Below are positions 46,535 through 55,792 of a stretch of 64,000 bases of DNA, one piece after another. The notes under the pieces are model-generated. The model had not been told where the DNA came from. It ran no database searches and saw nothing but the letters and a program-made list of their open reading frames with translations. Source of the stretch: Micromonospora antibiotica (lineage in GTDB: Bacteria; Actinomycetota; Actinomycetes; Mycobacteriales; Micromonosporaceae); assembly GCF_017599305.1 (NCBI RefSeq), contig NZ_JAGFWR010000014.1, forward strand, positions 62,001 to 126,000, read 5' to 3'. A program made the translations under genes and the position numbers. Positions within the stretch are counted from its first letter, which is position 1. The number at the start of each line of letters is the position of its first letter.

Positions 46535-47506
46535 GTGCACCGCGTGAGCCGTCGCCGGACCGGGCGCGGCCGGCGGTCCGCCTCCGCCGGCACAGCGCTG
46601 CTGATGCTGCTGGTCGTGGTGCTCGGCGGGCTGGTCGCCTGCCAGGACTCCCCCGACGAACCGGTCCGGATCCGGATCGCCACCGGCAGCCCGACCGCCG
46701 TCTACCACGCCTTCGGCCAGTCGCTGGCCACCGTCCTCAACCGCGAGATGCCCGGTGTCCGGGCCAGCGTGGTGGTCACCGCCGCCTCCGCCGAGAACGT
46801 CCGGCTGGTCGGTTCCGGTGCCGCCGAGCTGGGCTTCACCCAGGCCGACGTGCTCGACACCCACCCGAACGGCCCACCGAAGGTGCTCGCCGTGGCGCGC
46901 GTCTACGACGACCTGCTGCACCTGGTCACCACTGCCGGCGGACCGATCCGCGACCTCGCCGACCTGCGCGGACGGCGGGTCTCGGTGGGCGCGGCCGGGT
47001 CCGGCACCGAGGTCACGGTGACCCGGCTGTTGGAGGTGGCCCGGCTCGGCGGCGACCAGGTCCGGCAGGAACACCTCGGGTTGGACGACTCGGTGGCAGC
47101 GCTGCGGTCCGGCCGGATCGACGCCTTCTTCTTCTCCGGTGGCCTGCCGGTACGCGGGGTGAAGGCGCTCGCCGACGCCACCTCGATCCGGCTGGTCAAC
47201 CTGGGCGAGTGGACCGAGCCGCTACGTCGCGCCTACCGCGAGGTGTACGTCTCCCGGGACATCCCCCGCTCGGTGTACGGCGTGGACCCGGTCACCACGG
47301 TCGCCAACCCCAACTACCTGATCGTCCGGGCGGACCTGCCGGAGCCCCTGGTGCGCGAGGTGACCCGGCTGCTGATGGAACGTCGGTCGGAGCTGGCCGC
47401 CGCCCACCCGGCAGCCGGCCGGATGAGTCCCCGCTCGGCGATCGCCACCACCCCGCTGCCGCTGCACCCGGGCGCAGCCGCCTGGTACCGGTCCGCCAAA
47501 CCCTGA
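46535..47506 (+). CDS. TAXI-family TRAP solute-binding lipoprotein
   Basis: A 323-residue exported lipoprotein: basic N-terminus, hydrophobic stretch and a lipobox GGLVAC with Cys36. The mature part has IRIATGSPTAVYHAFGQSLATVL, AELGFTQADVLDTHPN, LRGRRVSVGAAGSGTEVTVTRLLE and ALRSGRIDAFFFSGGLPV, typical of the TAXI group. No TRAP membrane subunit is in the window. The next gene, converging one base away, is a sensor kinase; such binding proteins can also serve as ligand sensors. The GTG at 46535 or 46544 could be the start. Confidence 0.87.
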   Translation: MHRVSRRRTGRGRRSASAGTALLMLLVVVLGGLVACQDSPDEPVRIRIATGSPTAVYHAFGQSLATVLNREMPGVRASVVVTAASAENVRLVGSGAAELGFTQADVLDTHPNGPPKVLAVARVYDDLLHLVTTAGGPIRDLADLRGRRVSVGAAGSGTEVTVTRLLEVARLGGDQVRQEHLGLDDSVAALRSGRIDAFFFSGGLPVRGVKALADATSIRLVNLGEWTEPLRRAYREVYVSRDIPRSVYGVDPVTTVANPNYLIVRADLPEPLVREVTRLLMERRSELAAAHPAAGRMSPRSAIATTPLPLHPGAAAWYRSAKP

Positions 47507-47507
47507 C

Positions 47508-48965
47508 TCAGCCCGCCCCGCCGGGCAGGGCGGGGACGACGGCGTCCGACGGGGAGTCGGCGTCGGACGGGGATTCGGTGTCCGACGGGGGGTCGATGTC
47601 GGACGGGCCGGGGAACCACAGCTCGGCGACCAGACCGCGCGGTTGACCCGGATGCATGGTGAGCCGACCGTCGGAGGCGTCCACCAGCACCGCCACGATG
47701 GTCAGGCCGAGGCCGGCACCCTCGATGTTCTGCGCGTCCGGGGCCCGCCAGAACCGCTCGGTGGCCTGGTGGAGCTGCTCCGAGGTCATCCCCGGGCCGG
47801 TGTCGCGTACCTCCAGCGCGGTGCCCCCGTCGACGTGCCGGACCGCCACCGTCACCTCGCCGCCCTCCCCGCTGAACTTGATCGCGTTGTCGATCAGCGC
47901 GTCCAGCGCCTGGTCGACGGCGGTCGGCACGGTCCGCGCGTACGCCGGGCCGGACGCCGCCAGGAGCAGGGTGACCGACCGGTGCCGGGCCAGCGGCTCC
48001 CACGCGGCGACCCGGGACGCGGCCACCGCCGCCGCGTCCACGGTGACCCGTTCGTTCTGCTCCCGCTCCGCGCGGGCCAGCGTGAGCAGCCCGTCGAGGA
48101 CCAGCGCCAACCGGTCGGTCTCCTCCAGGGCCAACCGGTGCTCGACCTGGCCGGCCTGGTCGGTCACGCTGGGCCCCAGCTCCTCCACCCGCAGCCGCAG
48201 CGCGGTCAGCGGGTTGCGCAGCTGGTGGCTGGCGTGCGCGACGAAGGCCCGTTGCCGGTCCATCACGTCGGACACCACCACCGCCATGTGGTTGAAGCTG
48301 GCTGCCAACCGGCGCAGCTCGGGCGGCCCCCACCGGTCCTGCACCCGGGCACCCCGGTCCCCCTCGGCGATCTCGTGGGTCACCGCATCCAGCTCGGTCA
48401 CCGGGCGCAACACCCAACCGGCCAGCCCGAACGCGGTGGAGACACAGGCCAGCACGGCGAGCAGGCCGATCCCGGCGAGCAGCAGCCACCAGGCGGTGAC
48501 CGTGCGCCGGACCTTCTCCACCGGGGTGCTGGTGACCACCGCGCCGAGCACCTCACCACCGTCGTTGATCGGCACCGCCACCACCAGCGGGCCGTCCACC
48601 CACGGCCAGACCGAGTCCGGCCCGTTGAACTGCTGCCCGGCCAGCGCGGTGTCCAGCGCCGCCCGGGTGTCCCGGCCCGTACGCCAACTCGTCGACACCA
48701 CCAGCGCCCGGCCGTCCCGGTCGACGACCGCGGCTCCGATGCCGTACAGCTGGTCGTAGCTGACGAGTTCGCCGGTCAACGGCCCGGCACCGCCGCCCCG
48801 CAGCGCCGGCCCGGCCAGCGAGGCGAACCGGGTCGCGTCCGCGAGCCGGTCGGAGCGGACCCGGTCGGTCTCCCGGGACGCCAGCGTCGCCGCGAGGGGC
48901 GTCTCCAACGCCAGGAGCACCAGCACCATCAGCAGCAGGTAGCTGATCACCAGTCGACGCCGCAC
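47508..48965 (-). CDS. Two-component sensor histidine kinase
   Basis: A 485-residue membrane kinase with helix 1 at residues ~5-27, an extracytoplasmic sensor domain (~30-155), helix 2 at ~158-185, a HAMP segment (LRPVTELDAVTHEIAEGD), an H-box with His247 (SHQLRNPLTALRLRVEEL), an N-box (DALIDNAIKFSGEGG) and G boxes (RDTGPGM, GAGLGLTIV). The C-terminal ~35 residues are a Ser/Pro/Asp repeat tail (PSDTESPSDADSPSD). The GTG at 48965 is ten bases after the response regulator stop, so regulator and kinase form one operon. Confidence 0.94.
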   Translation of the reverse strand: MRRRLVISYLLLMVLVLLALETPLAATLASRETDRVRSDRLADATRFASLAGPALRGGGAGPLTGELVSYDQLYGIGAAVVDRDGRALVVSTSWRTGRDTRAALDTALAGQQFNGPDSVWPWVDGPLVVAVPINDGGEVLGAVVTSTPVEKVRRTVTAWWLLLAGIGLLAVLACVSTAFGLAGWVLRPVTELDAVTHEIAEGDRGARVQDRWGPPELRRLAASFNHMAVVVSDVMDRQRAFVAHASHQLRNPLTALRLRVEELGPSVTDQAGQVEHRLALEETDRLALVLDGLLTLARAEREQNERVTVDAAAVAASRVAAWEPLARHRSVTLLLAASGPAYARTVPTAVDQALDALIDNAIKFSGEGGEVTVAVRHVDGGTALEVRDTGPGMTSEQLHQATERFWRAPDAQNIEGAGLGLTIVAVLVDASDGRLTMHPGQPRGLVAELWFPGPSDIDPPSDTESPSDADSPSDAVVPALPGGAG

Positions 48966-48975
48966 CGGCTGCCCC

Positions 48976-49632
48976 TCACTCGCCCCGGAGCCGGTAGCCG
49001 ACCCCGCGTACGGTCTCCACCAGCCGGGGGTCGCCGAGCTTGCCCCGCAGCGAACCGACGTGCACCTCGACGGTGTGCCGGTCGGCCCAGGTGGTACCCC
49101 AGACGTCGAGCAGGATCCGGTCCCGGGACACCGCCGTCCCGGGCTGGCGGGCCAGCGAGAGCAGAATGTCGAACTCCTTGCGGGTCAACGCCACCTGCCG
49201 ACCGTCGACGGCGACCGTCCGGGCGGCGACGTCGATACGGACCGACCCGACCTCGATCAGGTCCCGGGCCGGCGCGGCGTGGGCCGCCCGCCGCAGCACC
49301 GCCTCGATCCGGGCCTGCAACTCCACCATGGAGAACGGCTTCACCACGTAGTCGTCGGCACCGAGCCGCAACCCGAGCACCCGGTCCCGTTCCTCACCAC
49401 GGGCGGTCACCGCGATGATGCCGAGCTGGCTGCTGCGCCGCCGCAACTCCCGACACACCTCGGTGCCGTCCCCGTCGGGCAGGGTGAGGTCGAGCAGCAC
49501 CAGGTCACAGGGGGCGGCCGAGAGCGCGGCGGCGACGGTGGCCGCGTGCTCCACCTCGTAGCCGCGGCGGGTCAGCGCCGACGCGAGGGCGGCGGCCACC
49601 CGTCGGTCGTCCTCGACCAGCAGGATGCGCAC
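48976..49632 (-). CDS. OmpR-family response regulator
   Basis: A 218-residue regulator. The receiver domain has ILLVEDDRRV, phospho-acceptor D48 (LVLLDLTLPDGDG) and the conserved lysine in DDYVVKPFS. The winged-helix output domain has ALTRKEFDILLSLARQPG and VEVHVGSLRGKLG with the C-terminal VRGVGYRL. The GTG at 49632 has a GGGGG ribosome site. It is first in the operon with the sensor kinase. Targets are unknown; the TAXI lipoprotein is the nearest candidate partner. Confidence 0.95.
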   Translation of the reverse strand: MRILLVEDDRRVAAALASALTRRGYEVEHAATVAAALSAAPCDLVLLDLTLPDGDGTEVCRELRRRSSQLGIIAVTARGEERDRVLGLRLGADDYVVKPFSMVELQARIEAVLRRAAHAAPARDLIEVGSVRIDVAARTVAVDGRQVALTRKEFDILLSLARQPGTAVSRDRILLDVWGTTWADRHTVEVHVGSLRGKLGDPRLVETVRGVGYRLRGE

Positions 49633-49744
49633 CGGTGACCCCCATTCGTCGTACGGATGACGAGCGAATGGTGGCAGAAGCACCGGCTCGCCGGAAACCA
49701 CGGGGAACACGGGTCGGCCGGTGCCGGGCCGGCCGACGAACGGG

Positions 49745-49780
49745 ACGGGGCCCGGGACGGGTGTTCGCCCCGGGCCCCGT
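49745..49780. terminator. Perfect 12-bp stem hairpin
   Basis: ACGGGGCCCGGG pairs with CCCGGGCCCCGT around a 12-base loop. It lies 11 bases past the stop of the leftward TagF-like gene and upstream of the response regulator. Confidence 0.75.
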
Positions 49781-49791
49781 ACCCCGTCCGG

Positions 49792-51546
49792 TCAGCGGCA
49801 GAGCCGGCCGATCTCCTCCTGGAACCGGTCCATCGGGTTGGCCTCGGCCGGGCCGAGCAGATAGGTCTTCAGTTCCCGCCGGGCGTCGGTCATCGGGTCG
49901 TCGCCGGCCCGGGTCAGCGCCAGGATCTTCGGCAGCTCACCACAGTCGCGGGAGAGCAGGTACGCCCCCCGGGAGGTGGGGAACTCGCGCCGGAACTCGT
50001 CCTCCGGCAGCCCGCTCGGGTTGGCCACCACGTACGGCCGCTGGCTCTGCACGAAGTCGGAGACCACGCTGGAGATGTCACTGACCAGCAGGTCGGTCTG
50101 GTTGAAGCAGTCGAACAGCGCGGGGACCCGGCCGGTGACCACCCGGTGCCCGGGGCCGTCCAGCGAACCGGCGTCCGGGTCACCACCGGCGGCCCGGATC
50201 AGCGACACCAGGCGCTCGTGCACCGCCTTGGCCTCCTTGGAGCGGGAACCGGTCAGCGGGTGCGGCTTGTAGACCAGGCGCACCTGCGGCGAGGCGAGCA
50301 CCCCCCGGACGATCCGCTCCCCCATCAGCACCAGCGAGGTGTGGTAGGGGTCGTCGTCGAGCCAGCCCTCCCAGGTGGGGGCGTAGAGGACGGTGAACGG
50401 CCGGTCGGGGGCCGTCGAGCCGAAGGTGTGCACCCCGGCGAGCTGCGGCCGGCCGATCTCCACGATGTCGTCGTCCCGGACGCCCACCGCGGCCCGCGCG
50501 TACCGCTCCCGGCCGGCCAGGCCGGCGACCCACACCTCGTCGTACACCTTGCTGTACGGGTTGACGCTGGCCTGCTTGTCGCTGTCGCCGTGACCGACGA
50601 AGACGTGCTTCATGCCCGGCTCGCGCAACATGTGGATGTTGGCGCCGACGTTCGCCGCGTAGAGGGCGGCCCGGACGGTGCCCAGTTCGAGGTTCATGAA
50701 GTCGGGCCCGGTGGGCACGCAGATCACCGGGAGCCGGGTGTCGGCCAGCTCGAAGAACGCTTCCTTGCTGCGCATCAGCACGACCGCCCGCTGGTGCAGC
50801 GCCTCGGTCGGGGCCAGCCACATGTTGGCCTGGTAGACGTCCTTGGCGGGGCCGGCGAAGTAGAGCGCGACCTCGGGCCGGTGGTTGTCGAGCCAGCGCT
50901 GCAACACCGGCAGCACCGGGCTCTTGCCGGTGCCCCGACCGCGCAGCCAGGTCACCGCGACCACCGCGCCGATCAGCGCGGCGAGCCCGGCGGCCACCGC
51001 GGCGACCGTCAGCACGGGGGTGGCGTCGACGCGGACCGCGGTGACCACGGCGGCCGGGATCAGCAGCACGTTGAGCACCGCGAGCGGCACACCGGCCAGG
51101 TTGGCGATCCAGTCCGGCGGGCGGGGCGCCGAGCGGATCGGGCCCAGCTCGATGTTGCGGACCAGGGCGGAGACGGGGTTGCGCCGGTCGATCATCGTGT
51201 TCAGGGCACCCGCGAAGACGGCGATCACCCAGACCGCCGCCGGGAGCACCAGCAGCCAGGTCAGCTCGACCCCGGTGAGCGGGACCGTGGCGGCGACCAG
51301 CAGCACGGACGCCAGGTCCCGGCTCAGTTGCCGGTAGCCCCGGTTGAGACCGACCTTTTCCAGCAGCGTGTCCGAGGGCGGCGACCAGCGGGTGACGGCG
51401 AACTCACCGACCACCGCGGCCAGCCCGGCCACGGCGAACAGGACCACCCATCCAAAGACGCCCGCGACGAGCATGACCAGGTAGAACAGCACCAGCAGTG
51501 CGCCTCGGGCGGCGGTGCCGGTGCGTTCCAGTAACGTGCCGAACAA
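49792..51546 (-). CDS. TagF-like CDP-glycerol/polyol-phosphate transferase with N-terminal membrane domain
   Basis: A 584-residue protein. The first ~200 residues hold about five membrane helices. The rest is the GT-B catalytic part of the CDP-glycerol glycerophosphotransferase family: VFVGHGDSDKQASVNPYSKVYDEVWVAG, VEIGRPQLAG, VLYAPTWEGW, LVYKPHPLTG and DLLVSDISSVVSDFVQSQRPYVV. It should add glycerol- or ribitol-phosphate units to a wall polymer at the membrane. The TTG at 51546 is the only good start, with AGGGAG upstream. A paralogue lies at 58308. Confidence 0.88.
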   Translation of the reverse strand: MFGTLLERTGTAARGALLVLFYLVMLVAGVFGWVVLFAVAGLAAVVGEFAVTRWSPPSDTLLEKVGLNRGYRQLSRDLASVLLVAATVPLTGVELTWLLVLPAAVWVIAVFAGALNTMIDRRNPVSALVRNIELGPIRSAPRPPDWIANLAGVPLAVLNVLLIPAAVVTAVRVDATPVLTVAAVAAGLAALIGAVVAVTWLRGRGTGKSPVLPVLQRWLDNHRPEVALYFAGPAKDVYQANMWLAPTEALHQRAVVLMRSKEAFFELADTRLPVICVPTGPDFMNLELGTVRAALYAANVGANIHMLREPGMKHVFVGHGDSDKQASVNPYSKVYDEVWVAGLAGRERYARAAVGVRDDDIVEIGRPQLAGVHTFGSTAPDRPFTVLYAPTWEGWLDDDPYHTSLVLMGERIVRGVLASPQVRLVYKPHPLTGSRSKEAKAVHERLVSLIRAAGGDPDAGSLDGPGHRVVTGRVPALFDCFNQTDLLVSDISSVVSDFVQSQRPYVVANPSGLPEDEFRREFPTSRGAYLLSRDCGELPKILALTRAGDDPMTDARRELKTYLLGPAEANPMDRFQEEIGRLCR

Positions 51547-51761
51547 AGGAGGACGCTCCCTACGAGGTCGTTGACGGGCGGGGCCCGGCGGTCGACGGCC
51601 TCGTCGTGCGACGGGCGTGACCGCAGCACCGCGACCGAACGTGCCGGTCTGCGGGTGATTGCGACTTTAACGCGAGAGGGCGTCCCGGTGTCGCTCGGGT
51701 ATCCAGGTCCATTTCGGTCAGACGCGACGATACCCCTCGGGCGACACCTGACGTCCGCCGC

Positions 51762-53909
51762 TCAGCCCGCCCGGCCGTAGCAGGTCGTCGCGCCCGGTCC
51801 CGGTCGGGTCGCGAACTCCTTGAAGCCCAGCTCGACGGCCATGTCCCGGGCGTACCGGTTGCCGTTGTAGACGCAGATGGTGCCCACCCCGAGCCGGTCG
51901 ACGGCGGCGTCGACCTGGTCCCGGGCGGGTTTTTCCCGCCCGTCGGCGAAGTGCGCCAGCAACAGCCGGTCCTTGGCGAAGTCGGAGTTGAGGTCGTACT
52001 CCACCAGGTAGAAGTCGCGGGGCAGGACGACCCGGACCCGGCTGGTGACGATCAGTGAGGTCCGCATGATCGTCGACGGGGCGAGGACCAGCCCCGCCGG
52101 CCGGTCCTGCCGGGAGATCCAGAAGGCGATCTCCTGCCGCTGCTGGGGCAGCTTCCAGGTGGGGCGGGTGTGCGTCTCGACCCAACTGTCCTTCGACCAC
52201 ATCGGGGTGGCCCAGACGGCGAACGAGGTGACCATCGCGGCGGCGACCAGCCCGCCGACCGCACCGCGCAGCAGCCGCGACGGCGACGGGACGCGCACCG
52301 TGCAGAGCAGGCCGATCAGGGTCGGCAGGGCGAGCAGCCACGGCACCCGCCAGAGCACCACGGAGATGCCGGTCAGCGCGCCGAGCGTCTCCAGCACGCC
52401 GGGCACCAGCAGCACGCTCATCACCAGGGCGGCACCGGCGGCCAGCAGGGCCGGGGTGCGCCGACGGGCCAGCAGCGGCCCGCACCACAGCGCCAGGCCA
52501 CTGATCACGCCGACGATCCCGACCAGCAGCGTCCGCCGGTAGGTGTACTCGGCGTCGAAGAAGGCGTCGTCCGCGCCGGCCGCGTCCATACCGCCCAGCA
52601 CCAGCCGGGACACCACGATCGCCCCCACCGGGTACGCCACGGCGGCCAGCCCGCCGACCACCGCGTCCTTCCAGCGGCCGACCAGCAGCATCGCCAGCCC
52701 GGCCGCGCCGACCAGCATCGGCAGGATGATCGCCGAGGTGGTGGTGAGGCCGGCAGCGGTGACGGAGAGGGCGAAGACGAGCAGCAGCGAGCGGCGCGAC
52801 CGGGTGTCGAACCACTCGGTGAGGTAGAGCCACATCAGCGGGATGACCGCCGAGACGAACATCCCCTTGCCCTCGTAGAGGCGGGGCAGGTGGAAGGTGC
52901 CGAGCGCGGCGTCCGAGCCGGCCACCAGGTAGAGGTAGGTGACCGCGACGCTGAACGCGAGCACCGGCCGGCGTGGGGCCCACCGGTGGGTGAGCCGCCA
53001 CAGCGCCAGGACGGCCAGCACCGCCATCACGGGCAGCGCCAGGTACCAGGTGGCGGACGCGCCGTGGATGCCGAGCACGTGCGCGAGCGCGCCGTCGAAC
53101 ACCTCGATCGACGGGGTCGGCGGCAGCGAACCCATCGCCGGGGCGACGTTCTCGGTGAACAGGAAGTCGTTGGTGGGCACCAGGTCACGGTCGGCCACCC
53201 AGACGGTCTTGCCGACGTAGTAGACGTCGTCCGGGGTGTTGCGGGCCAGGTAGAGCGAGGAGATCGCCACCCCGACCGAGATCAGCAGCGCGTACCCGGA
53301 CTGGAGGGCGGTGGGGACCGGTGACGCGGGCGGCGCCGCGTCGTCAGCCCGCCACGCCCGCCGGGTGAGCAGCATGGCACCGATGCCCGCGACCGCGCCG
53401 GCGGCGGCCGGGACCCACCAGGAGAGCACGTCGCCGGCCGGGGTGCCGGCGAGGCCGGCGGTGACGGCGGCGACCACCCCGGCGGCGACCACGGGCAGCA
53501 GCCAGCGGCGCGGCTGGCCCGTGCCGCCCGCCGGGACGGGGTCGGAAGTCGTCGGCGCTCCGGCGGCGTCGGGAGTCGTCGGCGCTCCGGCGGCGTCGGC
53601 AGCCGCACCCGCCGGGGCGGGGACCCGGGCCCGGCGCAGGGCACGCACCGCCACCACGGCGGTGATCAGGGCGCAGCCGACCAGCCAGATCAGGAACGTC
53701 ACCGACGGGCGCAGCCCGAACAGGAAGGACGCGTGGTAGAGCACCGTCCACAGCGCGAAGCCCAGCACGGCCGCGTCGGTGACGACGGCCGGGGCCGCGG
53801 CGAGCGCCGACCGCAGCCGGTGCGCGGGCTGCGGCCGTCCGGCGGCAGGCCCGGCGGGGGGTGGTGCGACGGGCGGAGGCGCGACGGCAACGGGGTCGGC
53901 GTTCGGCAC
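51762..53909 (-). CDS. Large polytopic membrane protein, possible GT-C enzyme
   Basis: A 715-residue protein with a Pro/Ala-rich start, about 14 hydrophobic helices and a soluble end (VDRLGVGTICVYNGNRYARDM). After an early helix comes NTPDDVYYVGKTVWVADRDLVPTNDFLF, an acidic extracytoplasmic loop that could hold a GT-C active site. GTFHLPRLYEGKGMFVSAVIPLMWL is another distinctive region. The GTG at 53909 has AAGGA seven bases upstream; the frame further upstream is a shadow. Placement suggests a role in decorating or assembling the wall polymer, which is inference. Confidence 0.75.
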   Translation of the reverse strand: MPNADPVAVAPPPVAPPPAGPAAGRPQPAHRLRSALAAAPAVVTDAAVLGFALWTVLYHASFLFGLRPSVTFLIWLVGCALITAVVAVRALRRARVPAPAGAAADAAGAPTTPDAAGAPTTSDPVPAGGTGQPRRWLLPVVAAGVVAAVTAGLAGTPAGDVLSWWVPAAAGAVAGIGAMLLTRRAWRADDAAPPASPVPTALQSGYALLISVGVAISSLYLARNTPDDVYYVGKTVWVADRDLVPTNDFLFTENVAPAMGSLPPTPSIEVFDGALAHVLGIHGASATWYLALPVMAVLAVLALWRLTHRWAPRRPVLAFSVAVTYLYLVAGSDAALGTFHLPRLYEGKGMFVSAVIPLMWLYLTEWFDTRSRRSLLLVFALSVTAAGLTTTSAIILPMLVGAAGLAMLLVGRWKDAVVGGLAAVAYPVGAIVVSRLVLGGMDAAGADDAFFDAEYTYRRTLLVGIVGVISGLALWCGPLLARRRTPALLAAGAALVMSVLLVPGVLETLGALTGISVVLWRVPWLLALPTLIGLLCTVRVPSPSRLLRGAVGGLVAAAMVTSFAVWATPMWSKDSWVETHTRPTWKLPQQRQEIAFWISRQDRPAGLVLAPSTIMRTSLIVTSRVRVVLPRDFYLVEYDLNSDFAKDRLLLAHFADGREKPARDQVDAAVDRLGVGTICVYNGNRYARDMAVELGFKEFATRPGPGATTCYGRAG

Positions 53910-54082
53910 GGGTCGTCCTTGTCGTCGTGCGGGCACGGTACGCGAGAGTCGTACGGCCGGCGGGCGGCGGACGGTCGCCCGGCTCCGGTCCGGAAAGCAG
54001 GGTAACCGCAACCATCGTCCGTCGATGGCCGGTGGGCGGCGTGGCGGTGTCCCGGAGTTGGCCGGGTGGGGTGGGTGCCGGG

Positions 54083-54721
54083 TCAACCGGACACCGGGGC
54101 CGCCCGCGGCCGGGGCACGGTGCCGTTCGCGGTGAGCCCGATGGCCACCGACTCCACCAGCAGGTCCAGGTAGGTCGGGGTGAGCGGGGTACGGGCGATG
54201 GCCAGTCGCCAGTACAGCGGCCCGACGATCAGGTCGACCGCCGCGTCGGCGTCGGTGTCGGCGGGCAACTCGCCGCGCTCCACCGCCAGGCCGATCAGCC
54301 GGCCGCCGATCTCCTGCTGCTTGGCCCGCAGCAACTGCTGCAGGGTCTCGTCGATGGTCGGGTTGCGGGCCGCCTCGGCGAGCAGGTCGGGGATGATCTG
54401 CGAGGCCAGCGGGTGGCTCAGCGCGTGGGCGACGACCTGGAACAGCAGCGTCAGGTCGCCGCGCAGGCTGCCGGTGTCCAGCGCCGGCAGTTTGCTGCCG
54501 GCGGCGGCGACCACGGTCTCGATCACCAGGTCGAGCTTCGAGCTCCACCGCCGGTAGATCGCGGTCTTGCTGACGCCGGCCCGGCGGGCCACCGCCTCGA
54601 TGGAGAGCCGCCCGTATCCGACGGCGGCGAGTTCCTGCATCAACGCGCGGCGGATGGCCCTGGTGATGTCGCCTCTCAGCACTGCGGCACCGGCCGGCGC
54701 ACGCCTCTTGTCGCTGGTCAT
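54083..54721 (-). CDS. TetR-family transcriptional regulator
   Basis: A 212-residue repressor-type protein with the TetR helix-turn-helix at residues ~38-58 (LSIEAVARRAGVSKTAIYRRWSSK) and an all-helical C-terminal domain with a DUF-type pattern (ELPADTDADAAVDLIVGPLYWRL) common in actinobacterial TetR proteins. The ATG at 54721 is chosen; the GTG-like upstream frame lacks support. It is divergent from the TagG-like permease across 177 bp, so it may control the exporter operon and itself. Confidence 0.92.
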   Translation of the reverse strand: MTSDKRRAPAGAAVLRGDITRAIRRALMQELAAVGYGRLSIEAVARRAGVSKTAIYRRWSSKLDLVIETVVAAAGSKLPALDTGSLRGDLTLLFQVVAHALSHPLASQIIPDLLAEAARNPTIDETLQQLLRAKQQEIGGRLIGLAVERGELPADTDADAAVDLIVGPLYWRLAIARTPLTPTYLDLLVESVAIGLTANGTVPRPRAAPVSG

Positions 54722-54898
54722 CGGGGACTCTTCGCACCTGTCACGTGGGCCAATGTAGCGCAACGACGGTACGGTTGCGTCCCGACGTGTTATGGACTAC
54801 CGTCCACGCAGCGACGAGGCTGCCCCGGCACCGCGCCGACCCACAGTTCCCATCGTCGCGCGCATCCCGTTGGTACGAAAGATCGGAGCGCCCTTCCC

Positions 54899-55792
54899 AT
54901 GGCCACCACCGCGCTGGTCGACCCCGAAACGGGCCTGACCCAGGCGCAGCTGGCCGCTCGGCACGGACTACGGGTCGCCGGTGAGCGCCCCTCCCTGACC
55001 GAGTACAGCCGCAGACTGTGGGCCTACCGGCACTTCACCGCCGCGTACGCCAACGCCAAACTGGTCGCTTCGTACAGCAACGCCAAGCTGGGCCAGATCT
55101 GGCAGGTGCTCACCCCGCTGACCAACGCCGCCGTCTACTACCTGATCTTCGGCGTGGTGCTCGGGCAGAACAACATCCCGAACTTCATCGCGTACCTGAC
55201 CACCGGGTTGTTCATCTTCAACTTCACCCAGAGCGCGGTGCTGGCCGGCACCCAGTCGATCAGCGGCAACCTGGGGCTGATCCGGGCGCTGCACTTCCCC
55301 CGGGCCTGCCTGCCGCTGGCCGCCACGCTGACCCAGTTCCAGCAGTTGCTGGCCTCGATGATCGTGCTGGTCGGCATCGTGCTGGTGACCGGCGAGCCGC
55401 TCACCCTGGCCTGGCTGATGCTGCCGCCGGCACTGCTGCTCCAGGCGGCCTTCAACGCCGGGGTCGTGATGGTGGTCGCCCGGATGGGTTCCAAGGCCAG
55501 CGACCTCAAGCAGGTCATGCCGTTCATCCTGCGCACCTGGATGTACGGCTCCGGGGTGCTCTACAGCGTCAAGCTGTTCGACCGGCTGCCGGAGTGGGCC
55601 TCGACGCTCATCCAGTTCAACCCGATCCTGGTCTACATCGAGCTGGCCCGGTACGCCCTGCTGGAGCAGGCGCCACTGCTCAACGAGTCGCTGACCCAGC
55701 TCTGGCTGGTGGCGGCCGGCTGGGCGATCCTGGGCGGGATCGCCGGGTACGTCTACTTCTGGCGCGGCGAACAGGAGTACGGCCGTGGATGA
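54899..55792 (+). CDS. tagG: ABC-2 type polysaccharide/teichoic acid exporter permease (TagG-like)
   Basis: A 297-residue membrane subunit with six helices. LVASYSNAKLGQIWQVLTPLTNA at the first helix and YLIFGVVLGQNNIPNFIAYLTTGL match the ABC-2 permeases of teichoic acid and O-antigen export. GSGVLYSVKLFDRLPEW and FNPILVYIELARYALL are also typical. The ATG at 54899 has GGAG upstream. It overlaps the ATPase gene by eight bases. With the CDP-ribitol synthase and TagF-like genes around it, a teichoic-acid-like polymer is the likely cargo. Confidence 0.9.
   Translation: MATTALVDPETGLTQAQLAARHGLRVAGERPSLTEYSRRLWAYRHFTAAYANAKLVASYSNAKLGQIWQVLTPLTNAAVYYLIFGVVLGQNNIPNFIAYLTTGLFIFNFTQSAVLAGTQSISGNLGLIRALHFPRACLPLAATLTQFQQLLASMIVLVGIVLVTGEPLTLAWLMLPPALLLQAAFNAGVVMVVARMGSKASDLKQVMPFILRTWMYGSGVLYSVKLFDRLPEWASTLIQFNPILVYIELARYALLEQAPLLNESLTQLWLVAAGWAILGGIAGYVYFWRGEQEYGRG

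Noticed and set aside
51762..54737. A 991-codon minus-strand frame suggesting a giant membrane protein
   Set aside because: The upstream part overlaps the TetR gene in another frame and has no hydrophobic helices. The real start is the GTG at 53909 with a ribosome site.
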